DNA of 60,876 nt from an uncultured Desulfovibrionaceae bacterium (GCA_949741925.1 CATJOY010000061.1:1-60876); one strand, 5' to 3'; shown: positions 48,646 to 58,425, counted from the first letter of the stretch. Notes: a model not told the origin generated them from the sequence alone. A program made the numbers and translations.

Positions 48646-51600
48646 TGGTCTCCCGTTTTTTTATCCACCGCCCCATCTTTGCTTGGGTGCTGGCTATTGT
48701 GACGATGCTCTTCGGCCTGCTGGCCATGTTTACCTTGCCTATTTCCCAATATCCGGAAGTGGCTTCGCCCTCTATTCGTATTCATACCCAGTATACAGGG
48801 GCCTCTCCTACAACAGTGGATCAGACGGTTACCCAGGTTATCGAACAGAATATGACCGGCATTGACAACCTAATCTACATGCAGGCTCGATCCGATTCCT
48901 CGGGCTCATGCACCCTCACCCTGACTTTTGCCGTGGGTACCGACCCCGATGTGGCCCACATGCAGGTTCAGAACAAGGTGCAGCAAGTGCAATCGCAACT
49001 GCCTTCTGCTGTTCAATCTAACGGGGTGTCGGTTTCTAAGGGTAATGACAACATGTTTATGGTTATTACTCTGTATTCTCCTGACGACAGCCTCCATCAA
49101 ATCGACCTGGCCGACTATATCAGCACCAACATTCGGGATGAAATCAGCCGCACCCAGGGGGTGGGCACGGTACAGGTTTTCGGCGGCAAATATGTTATGC
49201 GCATCTGGTTGGATGCCGATAAAATGGCCAAGTATAGTCTGACCCCTTCCGATGTTCGCAGCGCAGTCTCCGTCCAGAATGCCGAGGTTACTGCCGGACA
49301 GATGGGCGCGAACATGATTGACCGCCCCAACGACCAGGTGCTGAACTTCAATATTAAGGCCCAAAGTCTGCTCTCTAACGCTGAAGAATTTGCGAACATT
49401 CTGCTCAAGGTGACGGAAAGCGGCGAACGCGTGCATATCCGCGATGTGGCCCGTGTGGCTATGGGCACGGAAATGGATAGCATCACGAGTTTTTATAACG
49501 GCCACCCCGCCACCGGCATCGGCATTACTCTGGCCCCGGGCGCCAACGGCCTGGAAACCGCTGATTTGGTGAAAGCCAAAATCGAGGAGCTGTCGCATTA
49601 CTTTCCGGATGGCATGACCTATGATTTTGCCTTTGATACCACGCCGCCGGTGCTGGCCTCCATCCATGAAGTGGTGAAAACCCTGGTGGAAGCAGTTGTT
49701 CTGGTCTTTCTGGTCATGTTGCTTTTTTTGCAGAGCTTCCGCGCCACCATTATCCCCACTATTGCTGTTCCCGTGGTGCTGCTGGGTACGCTGGGCGTGC
49801 TGCTGGCCTTCGGCTACAGCATCAACACCCTGACTCTCTTTGCCATGGTGCTGGCCATCGGCCTTCTCGTGGATGACGCTATTGTGGTGGTGGAAAACGT
49901 GGAACGGGTTATTCAGGAGGAACATCTCGACCCCATCACGGCTACGGAACGATCCATGGATCAGATCAGCTCTTCGCTGATCGGCATCGGCGTGGTGCTT
50001 TCGGCCGTGTTCTTGCCCATGGCCTTCATGGGCGGCTCCACCGGTGTTATTTATCGGCAGTTTTCGGTAACTATCGTTACGGCCATGACGCTTTCGGTGC
50101 TGGTGGCCTTGATTCTCACGCCTTCGCTGTGCGCCAGTTTGCTTCGGGAACATGGGCAGAAAGCTCAGGGGGGCTTCTTCGGCTGGTTCAATCGTTTGTT
50201 TTACAAGAATCAGCAGCGCTATACTCAAGGCGTAAACAGCCTTGTCCACCGTGGCGGGAGGATCATGGTTCTTTTTGTGCTGCTGGTCGGCGCTCTGGGT
50301 TTTTCTTACCGGCAGTTGCCTACGTCCTTTCTGCCTACGGAGGACCAGGGCGCCCTTATCGTTATGCTGCAAATGCCGCCCAACGCCACCCTGACCCAAA
50401 CCGCGCGTCAGTTCAAGGAATTTTCCGACTATGTGCTGCAGGAGGAAAAGGAATCCACCGAGTCGGTCATGGTCGTTGCCGGCTACGGCATGGGGGGCGT
50501 AGCGGAAAATACCGGCATGGGGTTTGTCAGGCTTAAGGATTATGCCGAGCGTACCAAGCCGGGGCAGGATGCCGCTTCCGTGGCTGCCCGCATTCGTCAG
50601 CGTTTTTCCGGCATCCTGGATGGTCAGCTTATTGCCGCCATTCCTCCGGCTATCATCGCATTGGGTATGACCAACGGCTTTACGCTTGAACTTCAGGATA
50701 GAGGCGGCGTAGGGCACGACAAATTGCGGGAAATAGGACAGCGCTTCCTGGGGGCGGCCTTTGCCAACCCGGCCATCGCCTATGTGCGGCCCACCGGCAT
50801 GGACGACATCACCCAGTTTAACATCCATCTGGATAACGCCAAGGCTACCAGCATGGGCCTGGCCTTGGCCTCAGTGAACGCCGACGTTTCCACCTATCTC
50901 GGCGGCGCTTATGTGAACGACTTTGTGCATAACGAGCGCGTGAAAAAGGTTTTCGTCAAGGGCGATTCAGATCTGCGTCAGCAGCCCGAAGACTTGAACC
51001 GCATCAAGTTCCGTAATAATAAAGGGGAAATGGTACCCTTTGACGCCGTCTTTTCGACGAGCTGGTCTTTTGGTCCTGCCGTCTTGCAGCGCTATAATGC
51101 CATGCCTGCTCTGGAATATCAGGGCGAGCCCCGGCCCGGCATTGCCAGCGGCATTGCCATGGCCGCCATGGAAGAAGAGGTGCGTAAGCTGGGCAGCGAC
51201 TTCGGCATGGAATGGACGGGCCTTTCCTATCAGGAAAAGCTCGCCGGAAGCCAGACGCTGGTGCTTTATGCGCTTTCGGTCCTGGTGGTTTTCCTGGCTC
51301 TGGCGGCCCTGTATGAAAGCTGGAGCATTCCTTTTGCCGTGCTGTTGGTCATCCCCCTAGGCATTCTGGGGGCCGTGCTCGGCACCTGGTTGAAAGGGCT
51401 GACCAACGATGTTTATTTTCAGGTGGGCATTCTGGCAGTTATGGGACTTTCCTCAAAAAACGCCATTCTTATTGTGGAATTCGCCCGCAAGCTGGAAGAA
51501 GAAGGCCGCTCCTTGGTCAACGCCACGGTGGAAGCCTGCCGCATACGTTTGCGTCCTATTATTATGACCTCACTGGCTTTTGGCTTGGGAGTGCTTCCCA

Positions 51601-51782
51601 TGCTTTCGGCCACGGGGGCCGGCGCTGCCAGCCAGCATGCCGTGGGTACCGCGGTGTTCTGGGGCACAATCTGTGCTACGGTCTTGGGCATTTTTTTTAT
51701 TCCTGTCTTTTTCGTGGTTGTCTGCGGCAGTACCCGATGGGCCGGTCTGCGTTTGAGGAAAAAACTCAGGCGGTTCCGCTAG
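48645..51782 (+). CDS. RND multidrug efflux pump (AcrB/MexB, HAE1 family)
   Basis: A 1045-residue inner-membrane pump with 12 TMs and two large periplasmic loops. The proton-relay residues are present: adjacent aspartates in LLVDDAIVVVENVERV, lysine in SSKNAILIVEFARKL and arginine in RLRPIIMTSLAFG. It starts SRFFIHRPIFAWVLAIVTML, the canonical HAE1 beginning. Length and motifs match AcrB. Together with the adaptor and outer-membrane factor it should export hydrophobic compounds; the spectrum (bile salts, antibiotics) is inferred from the family only. Probably controlled by the divergent LysR. Confidence 0.96.
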   Translation: MVSRFFIHRPIFAWVLAIVTMLFGLLAMFTLPISQYPEVASPSIRIHTQYTGASPTTVDQTVTQVIEQNMTGIDNLIYMQARSDSSGSCTLTLTFAVGTDPDVAHMQVQNKVQQVQSQLPSAVQSNGVSVSKGNDNMFMVITLYSPDDSLHQIDLADYISTNIRDEISRTQGVGTVQVFGGKYVMRIWLDADKMAKYSLTPSDVRSAVSVQNAEVTAGQMGANMIDRPNDQVLNFNIKAQSLLSNAEEFANILLKVTESGERVHIRDVARVAMGTEMDSITSFYNGHPATGIGITLAPGANGLETADLVKAKIEELSHYFPDGMTYDFAFDTTPPVLASIHEVVKTLVEAVVLVFLVMLLFLQSFRATIIPTIAVPVVLLGTLGVLLAFGYSINTLTLFAMVLAIGLLVDDAIVVVENVERVIQEEHLDPITATERSMDQISSSLIGIGVVLSAVFLPMAFMGGSTGVIYRQFSVTIVTAMTLSVLVALILTPSLCASLLREHGQKAQGGFFGWFNRLFYKNQQRYTQGVNSLVHRGGRIMVLFVLLVGALGFSYRQLPTSFLPTEDQGALIVMLQMPPNATLTQTARQFKEFSDYVLQEEKESTESVMVVAGYGMGGVAENTGMGFVRLKDYAERTKPGQDAASVAARIRQRFSGILDGQLIAAIPPAIIALGMTNGFTLELQDRGGVGHDKLREIGQRFLGAAFANPAIAYVRPTGMDDITQFNIHLDNAKATSMGLALASVNADVSTYLGGAYVNDFVHNERVKKVFVKGDSDLRQQPEDLNRIKFRNNKGEMVPFDAVFSTSWSFGPAVLQRYNAMPALEYQGEPRPGIASGIAMAAMEEEVRKLGSDFGMEWTGLSYQEKLAGSQTLVLYALSVLVVFLALAALYESWSIPFAVLLVIPLGILGAVLGTWLKGLTNDVYFQVGILAVMGLSSKNAILIVEFARKLEEEGRSLVNATVEACRIRLRPIIMTSLAFGLGVLPMLSATGAGAASQHAVGTAVFWGTICATVLGIFFIPVFFVVVCGSTRWAGLRLRKKLRRFR

Positions 51783-51803
51783 TTCCGTCTACCGTTTTTT
51801 TGT

Positions 51804-51996
51804 GAATGTCTCTGGCGGGCGGGGCGTTGCCTTGAACCCCACCCGGGGAGACCATTCCGCAGGATAGCGAAATGAGATAGAAGAACTTCGCTCCCGCGCC
51901 CCGTGAGGCAAGGGCCGGGAGGCCCGGGAAACCTCTCCCCCTGGTCCGGGGGGCAGGAGAGCAAACCGAGGGACAGGAACGCCGTTCCTGTCCCTC
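51804..51996 (+). repeat. dispersed repeat family R2, copy 2
   Basis: It begins GAATGTCTCTGGCGGGCGGG and continues GCGTTGCCTTGAACCCCACC, then ends in a perfect 13-bp hairpin (GAGGGACAGGAAC at 51968-51980 pairing with 51984-51996), analogous to the end hairpin of copy 1. It lies between the RND pump and the MFS gene. Confidence 0.7.
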
Positions 51997-52039
51997 CGTT
52001 CAGGAAAGGCTTGTACGCCGTGCCGCAAACGGCCGGCTT

Positions 52040-53269
52040 ATGAAGGAGGCAATATTGTATACCGGGCAGTCTGAAACCGCCGCGCCGCACCCGTATCGTT
52101 GGTTGCTCCATTGTTTCACGATTTCCTATTTTACCATGAGTTTTCTGGTGCGCTTCACCTGGCCGCCGTTGATCAGCGCGGCAGCGCCGGAGCTGGGCAT
52201 TTCCATGGCCGCAGCCGGTGCTTATATGAGCGCCTTTTTCATGGGTTACGTCATTACCCAGATCCCCGGCGGCCTTCTGGGAGATCGCTTCGGGGCGCGC
52301 ACGGTCATTGCCGCCGCCCTGGTTCTTGAGGGCATGGGGTCGCTTGGCGTCTCCTTGGCCGAGGAATATGCTACGGGTTTTTTCTGCCGCTTTTTTTCCG
52401 GCTTGGGCGGGGGCATGGTCTTTGCTTCCTGCGTGCGCTATACCGCCCGGATTTTTCCCAAGCGGGAACTGGGTCCGGCCTTTGGGCTGATGATGGCTGC
52501 GCCGAGCGGGGTCGGGGTCATCGTGCCCAATCTGCTTATACCCTGGCTGGCCTCTCATTGGGGCTGGCGCGGCGCTTTCGCCATTGTCAGCGGCATTGCT
52601 TTCTGTATGGGGTTGGTCGCTTTCTCTTTGGTTCGGGATGCCCCGGAGCGGCATGCCCGCGGGCGTTCTTTTCAACAATTGGGGGCTGTTTTGCGGGAAA
52701 GGAACCTGATGTTCCTTGGTCTCGCAGGGTTCTGGCTGATCTGGACCACCGTTTGCTTTATTACCTGGGGCAATGCCCATATTGAGAACCTTGGCTTTGA
52801 CCGCTTTGACGCCAGCCGGGTTATGTTGTCCTTTGGCCTGGGCGGGCTTATCGGCTCGCCCTTGGGCGGCTGCATTGCCTCGAGGACACCTTCACTTAAG
52901 TGGGGGCTGGCCGCCATGTTTCTGATGATACCTCCCTGCCTTTGGCTGTTTGGCGAGGCCCGGACCCTGGCCGCTTTGGCCGCCACAGCGGCCGCCGCCG
53001 GAATTGCTGTGGGATTGGCTAACCCGTTTACGCCGCTTTTAACTTCCCTTTACGCGGATAAAAATTCCCTTGCCACGGCAGGCGGGGTTACCGGCTGCTT
53101 ATACCAGTTAGGCGCCGTCATTGGCCCCTGGCTGCTCGGCGTGTCCATCGATTTCTCCGGCGGTTATTCCCTGGCTTGGGCAATACTGGCAGTGGCTCCC
53201 TTTATGGGTATTTTGTGCCTGCTGCCGCTTCAGGAAGCACGACGCAGGCAGGAGGATGAGAGGCTATAA
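52040..53269 (+). CDS. MFS transporter
   Basis: A 409-residue, 12-TM major facilitator. The first half contains VITQIPGGLLGDRFGART (motif A region), the loop between TM6 and TM7 is RDAPERHARGRSFQQL, and the second half repeats the pattern (LGGLIGSPLGGCIASR). The substrate cannot be told; the architecture fits organic-anion or sugar-acid:H+ symporters as well as exporters. It is a single gene bracketed by two R2 repeats in direct orientation. Confidence 0.88.
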   Translation: MKEAILYTGQSETAAPHPYRWLLHCFTISYFTMSFLVRFTWPPLISAAAPELGISMAAAGAYMSAFFMGYVITQIPGGLLGDRFGARTVIAAALVLEGMGSLGVSLAEEYATGFFCRFFSGLGGGMVFASCVRYTARIFPKRELGPAFGLMMAAPSGVGVIVPNLLIPWLASHWGWRGAFAIVSGIAFCMGLVAFSLVRDAPERHARGRSFQQLGAVLRERNLMFLGLAGFWLIWTTVCFITWGNAHIENLGFDRFDASRVMLSFGLGGLIGSPLGGCIASRTPSLKWGLAAMFLMIPPCLWLFGEARTLAALAATAAAAGIAVGLANPFTPLLTSLYADKNSLATAGGVTGCLYQLGAVIGPWLLGVSIDFSGGYSLAWAILAVAPFMGILCLLPLQEARRRQEDERL

Positions 53270-53280
53270 GGGCTTTTTTT

Positions 53281-53405
53281 GAATGCCTCCGGCGGCCGGG
53301 GCGTTGCCCCGGACCCCACCAGGGGGAATGATTCCCCCTGGACCCCCCGCCAAGGGAGATATTTTGCTCTCTCGCGGAATAGGGAGAAGAACTTCTTTCC
53401 CCTAA
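53281..53405 (+). repeat. dispersed repeat family R2, copy 3
   Basis: GAATGCCTCCGGCGGCCGGG followed by GCGTTGCCCCGGACCCCACC, an AGGGGGAA-TGA-TTCCCCCT hairpin and a GGGAGAAG-type hairpin at the end. It starts 11 bases after the MFS stop and could double as its terminator. The rest of the gap to 53564 shows nothing recognisable. Confidence 0.7.
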
Positions 53406-53564
53406 ATAGATCTTTTATGGCTCTTGGACTTCTGGCCGTGTCCTGGCAAGCTCATAGGACAACAGCCATCGAATTGTTTCGCCAGGCACGGCTGTCTCTA
53501 AGGAGGGGCGGGGCTGACGCATGGCATCGCAGACATCGTGCCGCGGAGCGCTCTGTAAAAAAAC

Positions 53565-53840
53565 TTATCCGGTCTTCTCAGGCAAATCTTTTTTCTGAAT
53601 ATCCGTCAACGTTTCGGAAAGCGCTTCAATCAACGCGGCAAGCTCTCTGAAGGGCCTCCCCAAACCGTGGGCCAGACCTATCAGCACGCCAATGGTGGGT
53701 GTCGAATCTCCTCGTTCCAGGTAATAAATATAGCTTCGCTCGCTCCCGGCAGATTCAGCAAGTTTTTGCTGAGAAATCTTCCGTTCCTTGCGAAGTGATT
53801 TGAGTAACATGCCGAACTGTACAGAAAAGCCGGTTTTCAT
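53565..53840 (-). CDS. XRE-family helix-turn-helix regulator
   Basis: From the ATG at 53840 this 91-residue protein is a single Cro/C1-type HTH (about 8-65: LLKSLRKERKISQQKLAESA, SERSYIYYLERGDSTPTIGV) with a helical tail ending KKDLPEKTG. The open frame extends 19 codons further upstream, but those codons lack regulator features. Such small proteins repress neighbouring or phage/plasmid genes; the target is unknown. A second, different XRE gene lies upstream. Confidence 0.85.
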   Translation of the reverse strand: MKTGFSVQFGMLLKSLRKERKISQQKLAESAGSERSYIYYLERGDSTPTIGVLIGLAHGLGRPFRELAALIEALSETLTDIQKKDLPEKTG

Positions 53841-53896
53841 GCCAATTAATAAGTGGAGACGAGCGGGAGGAAGAAAAGTGCGCATAAGTCTATACA

Positions 53897-53938
53897 AACA
53901 AAAGCGCCTGCCGATACTAAGCAGCAGGCGCTTTTGTT
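53897..53938. terminator. perfect 15-bp bidirectional terminator between the XRE genes
   Basis: AACAAAAGCGCCTGC (53897-53911) pairs exactly with 53924-53938, with a 12-base loop. On the minus strand it follows the second XRE gene and ends in TTTTGTT. Confidence 0.85.
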
Positions 53939-53955
53939 GGACCCCCGAGCGAATT

Positions 53956-54192
53956 TTATGTGGTTTCCCGCATCGTATCGGCTAGGGTCTTGAAAAACTC
54001 TCCCGGCTCCATGCCGGAGGCGATAGCAAGGCGCACAGCCAAAAAGACGCGTGGTTCACGTTCGCCGTTTTCTATCTTCTGAATACTCCGCACATTCTGC
54101 CCGGCCTTGAGCGCTACGTCACGCTGTGAAAGGCCGTTCTTTTTGCGGGCACTCCGTAAAAGCGCTCCGAAGGTATTCTTTTCTTTATCCAT
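53956..54192 (-). CDS. XRE-family helix-turn-helix regulator
   Basis: A 78-residue Cro/C1-type HTH protein (GALLRSARKKNGLSQRDVAL, GQNVRSIQKIENGEREPRVF). It contains little else, apart from a short C-terminal tail with FFKTLADTMRETT. The start is the ATG at 54192 or the in-frame GTG at 54210; neither has a well-spaced ribosome-binding site. It is divergent from the broken nuclease gene. It is not closely similar to its XRE neighbour, so tandem duplication is unlikely. Confidence 0.83.
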   Translation of the reverse strand: MDKEKNTFGALLRSARKKNGLSQRDVALKAGQNVRSIQKIENGEREPRVFLAVRLAIASGMEPGEFFKTLADTMRETT

Positions 54193-54259
54193 TCTCCCAT
54201 GTAATGCCACAGAGACAATTTTTACTAGACGTTTTATAAGGCGCCTCTAATAAGGCGTT

Positions 54260-54744
54260 ATGCAGTTCGTTCATTCGCTGATCTTTCTTGCAGCAGCCCT
54301 CTTCGCTGTGACATGTTTGTCTGCGCATGGCGGGGAGAGGCGCAACGTATCGTGGACGGCGACACACTCTATATCACCGATTAGGATGCTATAGAGCATC
54401 GCATACGCCCTTACGGCGTTGATTGTCCGGAAAAGAAACAGCCGGAGGGAAAAAAAGCACAAGAGGCTGTTCGGAGCTTTGTAGGCAGCCTCCTATTGGA
54501 AGTACTCGAACCCCAGCGGGATAGAAACGGCCGGGTCATAGCTGTACTCACACGCCCGGACGGAATGACCATCCAGGAATTGCTCCTCGTATACGGCTTG
54601 GCCTGGATTGATGAGCGCTACTGCAAGCGTCCTGAATGTGAAGCGTGGCGACTGCTGGAAATATCCGCCCGCATTTCGAGGCGCGGTATATGGAATACGC
54701 CTCACCCTGTGCCACCGTGGAAATGGCGTAGAGGAGAACGATAA
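54260..54744 (+). pseudogene. exported staphylococcal-nuclease-like protein, broken by frameshift and amber codon
   Basis: An ATG with AAGG upstream opens a clean signal peptide (QFVHSLIFLAAALFAVTCLS). The nuclease then continues in another frame, from AWRGEAQRIVDGDTLYITD, where a TAG (54382-54384) interrupts it, and on through HRIRPYGVDCPEKKQPEG, RDRNGRVIAVLTRPDG and LLVYGLAWIDERYC to a TAA at 54742. The catalytic trio of the SNase fold appears retained (Arg in HRIRPYG, Glu in CPEKK, Arg in NGRV). At least two lesions are needed, so it is a pseudogene unless recoded. The 3' part alone would read as an 82-residue frame from a TTG at 54496. Confidence 0.85.
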
Positions 54745-54850
54745 GAAGGGGGAAAATAATACTGGGAAGAAAGGGTATTCGGTTGGAATTTTACTTCTTT
54801 CCGGCTCTCCGGGCCTTGGAGGCCCGAAGAGACCGGAGAGGCTGAAAAGG

Positions 54851-56011
54851 TTATTTAAGGTTGTTGATCTCCCAGAGCGCAGCGGCGGTTTCGTCGATGT
54901 GCTTTTCGGTATTGTAAAGGTGGAGGGCCACGCGGATGTAGCCGCCGCGCATAGTCGTGTAGATCTTTCGACGATGGAGGATTTCAATAACCTCTTTTTC
55001 ATGCTCGGGCGGATAGTAGACGCAGATCACGCCGGAATAGTTGGCTTCTGTGGTTGGGGTTACAACCTTGAGGCCGATGCCCTTAATTTTTTCGCGCAGG
55101 CGTTTATCCAGAGCCAACACATGTTGTTCGATAGCCGGGACGCCGATTTCATTGAGCAGAGAAACACCTGCCTTGAGGGCTGCAACACCGGCGTAGTTGG
55201 CGTTGCCCGCTTCCAGACGGCGGGCGTCATCGTGCCATTCAAGTTTGGAGAAATCCGTGGTGACGGCCGGGGGTTTAACTCTGTTGACCACCGCCTGATA
55301 CGAAGCGTAGGGCGGAATGATCTTTTTGATAATATCCTTGCTGCAATAGACGAATCCCACGCCAAGGGTGGCCAGAAGACCCTTGTTGCCGCCGGCGGAA
55401 AGATAGGCAATATTTAGTTTCTTGACGTCCATCTCCAGCCTGCCCAGGCTTTGAATCCCGTCAACGCAGAGGAGGATATTCCGTTTTTTGCATTCTTCGC
55501 CCAGGCGGTTCAGATCCACGCGGAAGCCGGTGGAGAACTGCACGGTAGAAATGCCGACGGCTTTGGTATTTTCATCCATCAGGGCAACCATGTCATCTAA
55601 GCTGAAGGAGCCGTCATGGCTTTTGACCACCCGAAGCTCAATGCCTTTATCCTGAAGTTTAAGCCAGCCGTAAAGGTTGGAGGTGTGTTCGAGATCGGCA
55701 ACAATGACGTTGTCGCCCTTTTGGAAGGGGTAGCCATTGGTGATGATGCCCACGCCTTCGGACGTGTTTTTGACAAAAGCGATTTCCGATCGATCGCAGT
55801 GGATCAGCTTGGCCAGTTCGTCCCGGCATTCTTCTACGATCTTCTGGCCGTGAGCAACACAATCCTCGGAGAAGGTTTTGATGTAATCGTCCATAAAGCT
55901 GTGCCAGGCGGTTTGAGTCCGGAGCGGAGGCGCGACGACATACGCGGCGTTGAGAAAGATAACGTCTTTCAGCCAGCCGAATTCTTCATCTAACAATTTC
56001 TGGTTGAGCAT
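54851..56011 (-). CDS. class V aminotransferase (PLP enzyme)
   Basis: A 386-residue fold-type I PLP enzyme of the NifS/CsdB-like class V family. The ATG at 56011 has GGAGG upstream; 37 further in-frame codons are probably untranslated. Conserved blocks are FLNAAYVVAPPLRTQTAWHS, FVKNTSEGVGIITNG, ADLEHTSNLYGWL, STVQFSTGFRVDL, CVDGIQSLGRLEMDV and the PLP-lysine region SAGGNKGLLATLG. The active-site Cys loop of true cysteine desulfurases is not evident, so it may be an aminotransferase, epimerase or lyase acting on an amino acid such as cysteine or cysteate (inference). Monocistronic. Confidence 0.85.
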   Translation of the reverse strand: MLNQKLLDEEFGWLKDVIFLNAAYVVAPPLRTQTAWHSFMDDYIKTFSEDCVAHGQKIVEECRDELAKLIHCDRSEIAFVKNTSEGVGIITNGYPFQKGDNVIVADLEHTSNLYGWLKLQDKGIELRVVKSHDGSFSLDDMVALMDENTKAVGISTVQFSTGFRVDLNRLGEECKKRNILLCVDGIQSLGRLEMDVKKLNIAYLSAGGNKGLLATLGVGFVYCSKDIIKKIIPPYASYQAVVNRVKPPAVTTDFSKLEWHDDARRLEAGNANYAGVAALKAGVSLLNEIGVPAIEQHVLALDKRLREKIKGIGLKVVTPTTEANYSGVICVYYPPEHEKEVIEILHRRKIYTTMRGGYIRVALHLYNTEKHIDETAAALWEINNLK

Positions 56012-56341
56012 TTTGGAGAACCTCCAAGAGGACAGCCCGAAGCCTCGGGGTTTTGGTTGGAACGACCCGCCACGCCGGAGGAGCTGGGCGCGCGAGGTTG
56101 AGGGCGGAGAAACAAAAAGCAAATTGCTCTGGAAAAGAATGTTCGCTCCTGACTGTCAGGGAGAGCGATGCCCGTGCCGAACAAACGGGAAATAACGTAT
56201 TTCCGCAGAGCGCTCGTAACAGGCGCTTGAGCATTGAAACAAAATAAGAAAACACTAAAAGAATATCAATTTATGACAATCCGTCAACAACTTTTTGCAA
56301 AAATCCTTTGAGGGCATTGGCGGCTTTTTTGCCGGGCGTTG
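56012..56341. other. intergenic stretch upstream of the aminotransferase gene
   Basis: About 330 bases before the large terminator. I see no gene; an AT-rich part (56235-56300) may hold the aminotransferase promoter but no clean match was found. Confidence 0.4.
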
Positions 56342-56393
56342 GGTAGAGTAAAAGGCTCCCCCGTTCTTTTCCGGGGGAGCCTTTTACTCTACC
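56342..56393. terminator. 22-bp perfect bidirectional terminator
   Basis: Positions 56342-56363 pair without mismatch with 56372-56393; the arms include AAAAGGCTCCCCCG and its complement and the loop is TTCTTTTC. It lies 14 bases after the chemoreceptor stop. Confidence 0.92.
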
Positions 56394-56406
56394 GTTGAGG
56401 CAGATA

Positions 56407-58425
56407 TTATTCATGGAGCCGGGCTATCAAAATACGCAATGATTCTGCTTGTTGTGAAAGCAGTTCTACGGCGCGGGCCGCTTCATCCATGGCAGTTGAG
56501 GTTTCAGTGGAAAGATTGCTGACATCCTCAATAGCTTGGTTAATGCCCCGGCTGACATGGCTTTGTTCTTCAGAGGCGGCCGCAATGGAATCTACTTGCG
56601 AAGCAGCCGCTTCCACAAGGCTGACTATATCCGAAAGATCTTGTCCGGCCTTTTCTGCCAAGGACGATACGGTATCTAAGGCCTTGACCGCGCGTTCCAC
56701 GTTGGTGATGTTTTCGTTGGTGCCCGCCTGGATGCCGGAAATTACCGTGCTGACTTCCTTTGTGGCCTGCATGGTTTTTTCAGCAAGTTTCCGCACTTCG
56801 TCGGCCACAACAGCGAACCCTCTGCCGGATTCGCCGGCCCGGGCAGCCTCAATGGCGGCATTCAGCGCCAACAGGTTGGTTTGGTCGGCAATATCATTAA
56901 TAACTCCGATGATGCTGCCCACTCCCTGAACTTGCGTCCCCAGGGTATCCATGCCTTGCTTTACTTCGTGGGCATGGGAAACAACAATCGCCACATTATC
57001 GACAACCTTGCTGACCGCTTCCGCGCCTTCTTGAGCCTTGTTCCGCGCTTCTGATGTTGTAGCGGCCGTTTCAGTTGCGCTGCGCGCGATATCAATGACT
57101 GTTGTGTTCATCTCGGCCATAGCGCTGGCTGTTTCTGCCATCCGATTGCGCTGGGTCTGGGCGCTTTTGGAAGATTGGTCTACCTGAACGGATATCTCCG
57201 TACTCGACGAAGAGACATTATCCGCCACATCCTGGGAAGAAGCAGCCACTTCTGCGATGCGGAGGCCGTTTTCTTCGATGGCTTTTTGTTTTTCTACGAG
57301 TTCGGTTATATCAATCCACAGGGAAAGGGTGCCTAAGAGTTCGTTATCTTTGCCGTAGAAGGGCGCGGAAGAAATTTGCGCGTGCTTGGTATTTCCCTTA
57401 AAGGTTTGGAATTCCCGTTGGGCAAAAAGGGATTTGTTCTCACGCAAGGCCTTGGTGGAGAGGGTCTCCTGCGCCGCATTCCCCCAAATATATTCTCCGG
57501 AGGTCATCCCGAGGCAGTCTTCGGGCTTCCCGTCGCGTTCGATAAGATCCATCATGTACCGGTTGGTGAATACCGTTTTATCTTCCGAGGAAAAAACGGA
57601 GCAGGGCACGGTGATACCTTCAAGCACCCCTTGAGAATAAGCAAGCTGCTTGTTCAAGTGGTCCATAAGCTTACTCAGGTTCTGCGCGAGGATCCCCAGC
57701 TCATCGCCTCTATCCAGAGTCAGCTTTGCCTCTTGGCCGCGCAGCATGGCTACGGAATAGCGGGTAATAGCTTGGATAGGCTTGAGAATGCTCGAGAACA
57801 GGATGGCAGCCAGGGCAAGCACCGAGATGACGCTGATTACGCCGAGAATCATTGCCCAGCGATTGGTGGATTCAGTCATGTCGTTGAAGTGTTTCTCCAA
57901 AGTCGCCAGATCCTTTTGGACCGTATCGCCGATAGACTGGATTTCTTTTTCCACACTGGCCAAAGCCGGCAGGGTCTTTTCGCGGAATATCCGCAGAGCC
58001 TCTTCTTGATTACCGGAGCGTTTGGCGAGTTCAATCTCAGATGCTGTCGCATGCAACTGCTGGTGTGGGATCATCAGCTGATCAAGAGAACGCTTGATAT
58101 TGGGGAATAGAACTTCAGCTTCCCGGCGTTCGGCGCTGTTGAACCACCGTCCTAAACCACATTTGGTAGGATCTTTCTCAACCGTCAGGGTACCGGAGTC
58201 GCTCAGTAGATAGTTAGAAAGGGTATTAACCCACTGTAAATGCTGTATTTTTCTCGTGAGAATCGCGGTATGCAGCCGGGAACCGACATTGAGCGCATCC
58301 ACCGATTCTGTCAGAGAATTCAAACCAGTCATATGCAATACGCCGCTTGCCGCCGAAGCTACCAAGATAATAAAAACTCCTGTCACAAATTTAGATCTGA
58401 CGCTTAAGTTACTCCACCATTTCAT
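56407..58425 (-). CDS. methyl-accepting chemotaxis protein with CZB-like periplasmic domain and PAS
   Basis: A 672-residue chemoreceptor. TM1 is at about 12-34 and TM2 at about 201-222, with a periplasmic domain between them carrying the CZB-type zinc-ligand pattern: His62 (HLQW), Cys89 in KCGLGRWF, His121 and His125 (HQQLH). A HAMP domain follows (about 223-275), then a PAS domain (about 280-395, ending [12 protein letters not shown]). The signalling domain is standard, with [20 protein letters not shown] and [17 protein letters not shown]. No NWETF-like pentapeptide ends it. GGAGG lies six bases before the ATG. Ligand inferred only. Confidence 0.93.
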   Translation of the reverse strand: MKWWSNLSVRSKFVTGVFIILVASAASGVLHMTGLNSLTESVDALNVGSRLHTAILTRKIQHLQWVNTLSNYLLSDSGTLTVEKDPTKCGLGRWFNSAERREAEVLFPNIKRSLDQLMIPHQQLHATASEIELAKRSGNQEEALRIFREKTLPALASVEKEIQSIGDTVQKDLATLEKHFNDMTESTNRWAMILGVISVISVLALAAILFSSILKPIQAITRYSVAMLRGQEAKLTLDRGDELGILAQNLSKLMDHLNKQLAYSQGVLEGITVPCSVFSSEDKTVFTNRYMMDLIERDGKPEDCLGMTSGEYIWGNAAQETLSTKALRENKSLFAQREFQTFKGNTKHAQISSAPFYGKDNELLGTLSLWIDITELVEKQKAIEENGLRIAEVAASSQDVADNVSSSSTEISVQVDQSSKSAQTQRNRMAETASAMAEMNTTVIDIARSATETAATTSEARNKAQEGAEAVSKVVDNVAIVVSHAHEVKQGMDTLGTQVQGVGSIIGVINDIADQTNLLALNAAIEAARAGESGRGFAVVADEVRKLAEKTMQATKEVSTVISGIQAGTNENITNVERAVKALDTVSSLAEKAGQDLSDIVSLVEAAASQVDSIAAASEEQSHVSRGINQAIEDVSNLSTETSTAMDEAARAVELLSQQAESLRILIARLHE

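Noticed and set aside
48906..50828. 640-codon minus-strand open frame within the RND pump gene
   Set aside because: His/Gln/Gly-rich shadow of a certain pump gene; no motif, no ribosome-binding site.
54382..54384. TAG in the nuclease gene as a pyrrolysine codon
   Set aside because: The gene also needs a frameshift to join its signal peptide, so simple decay explains both lesions better.
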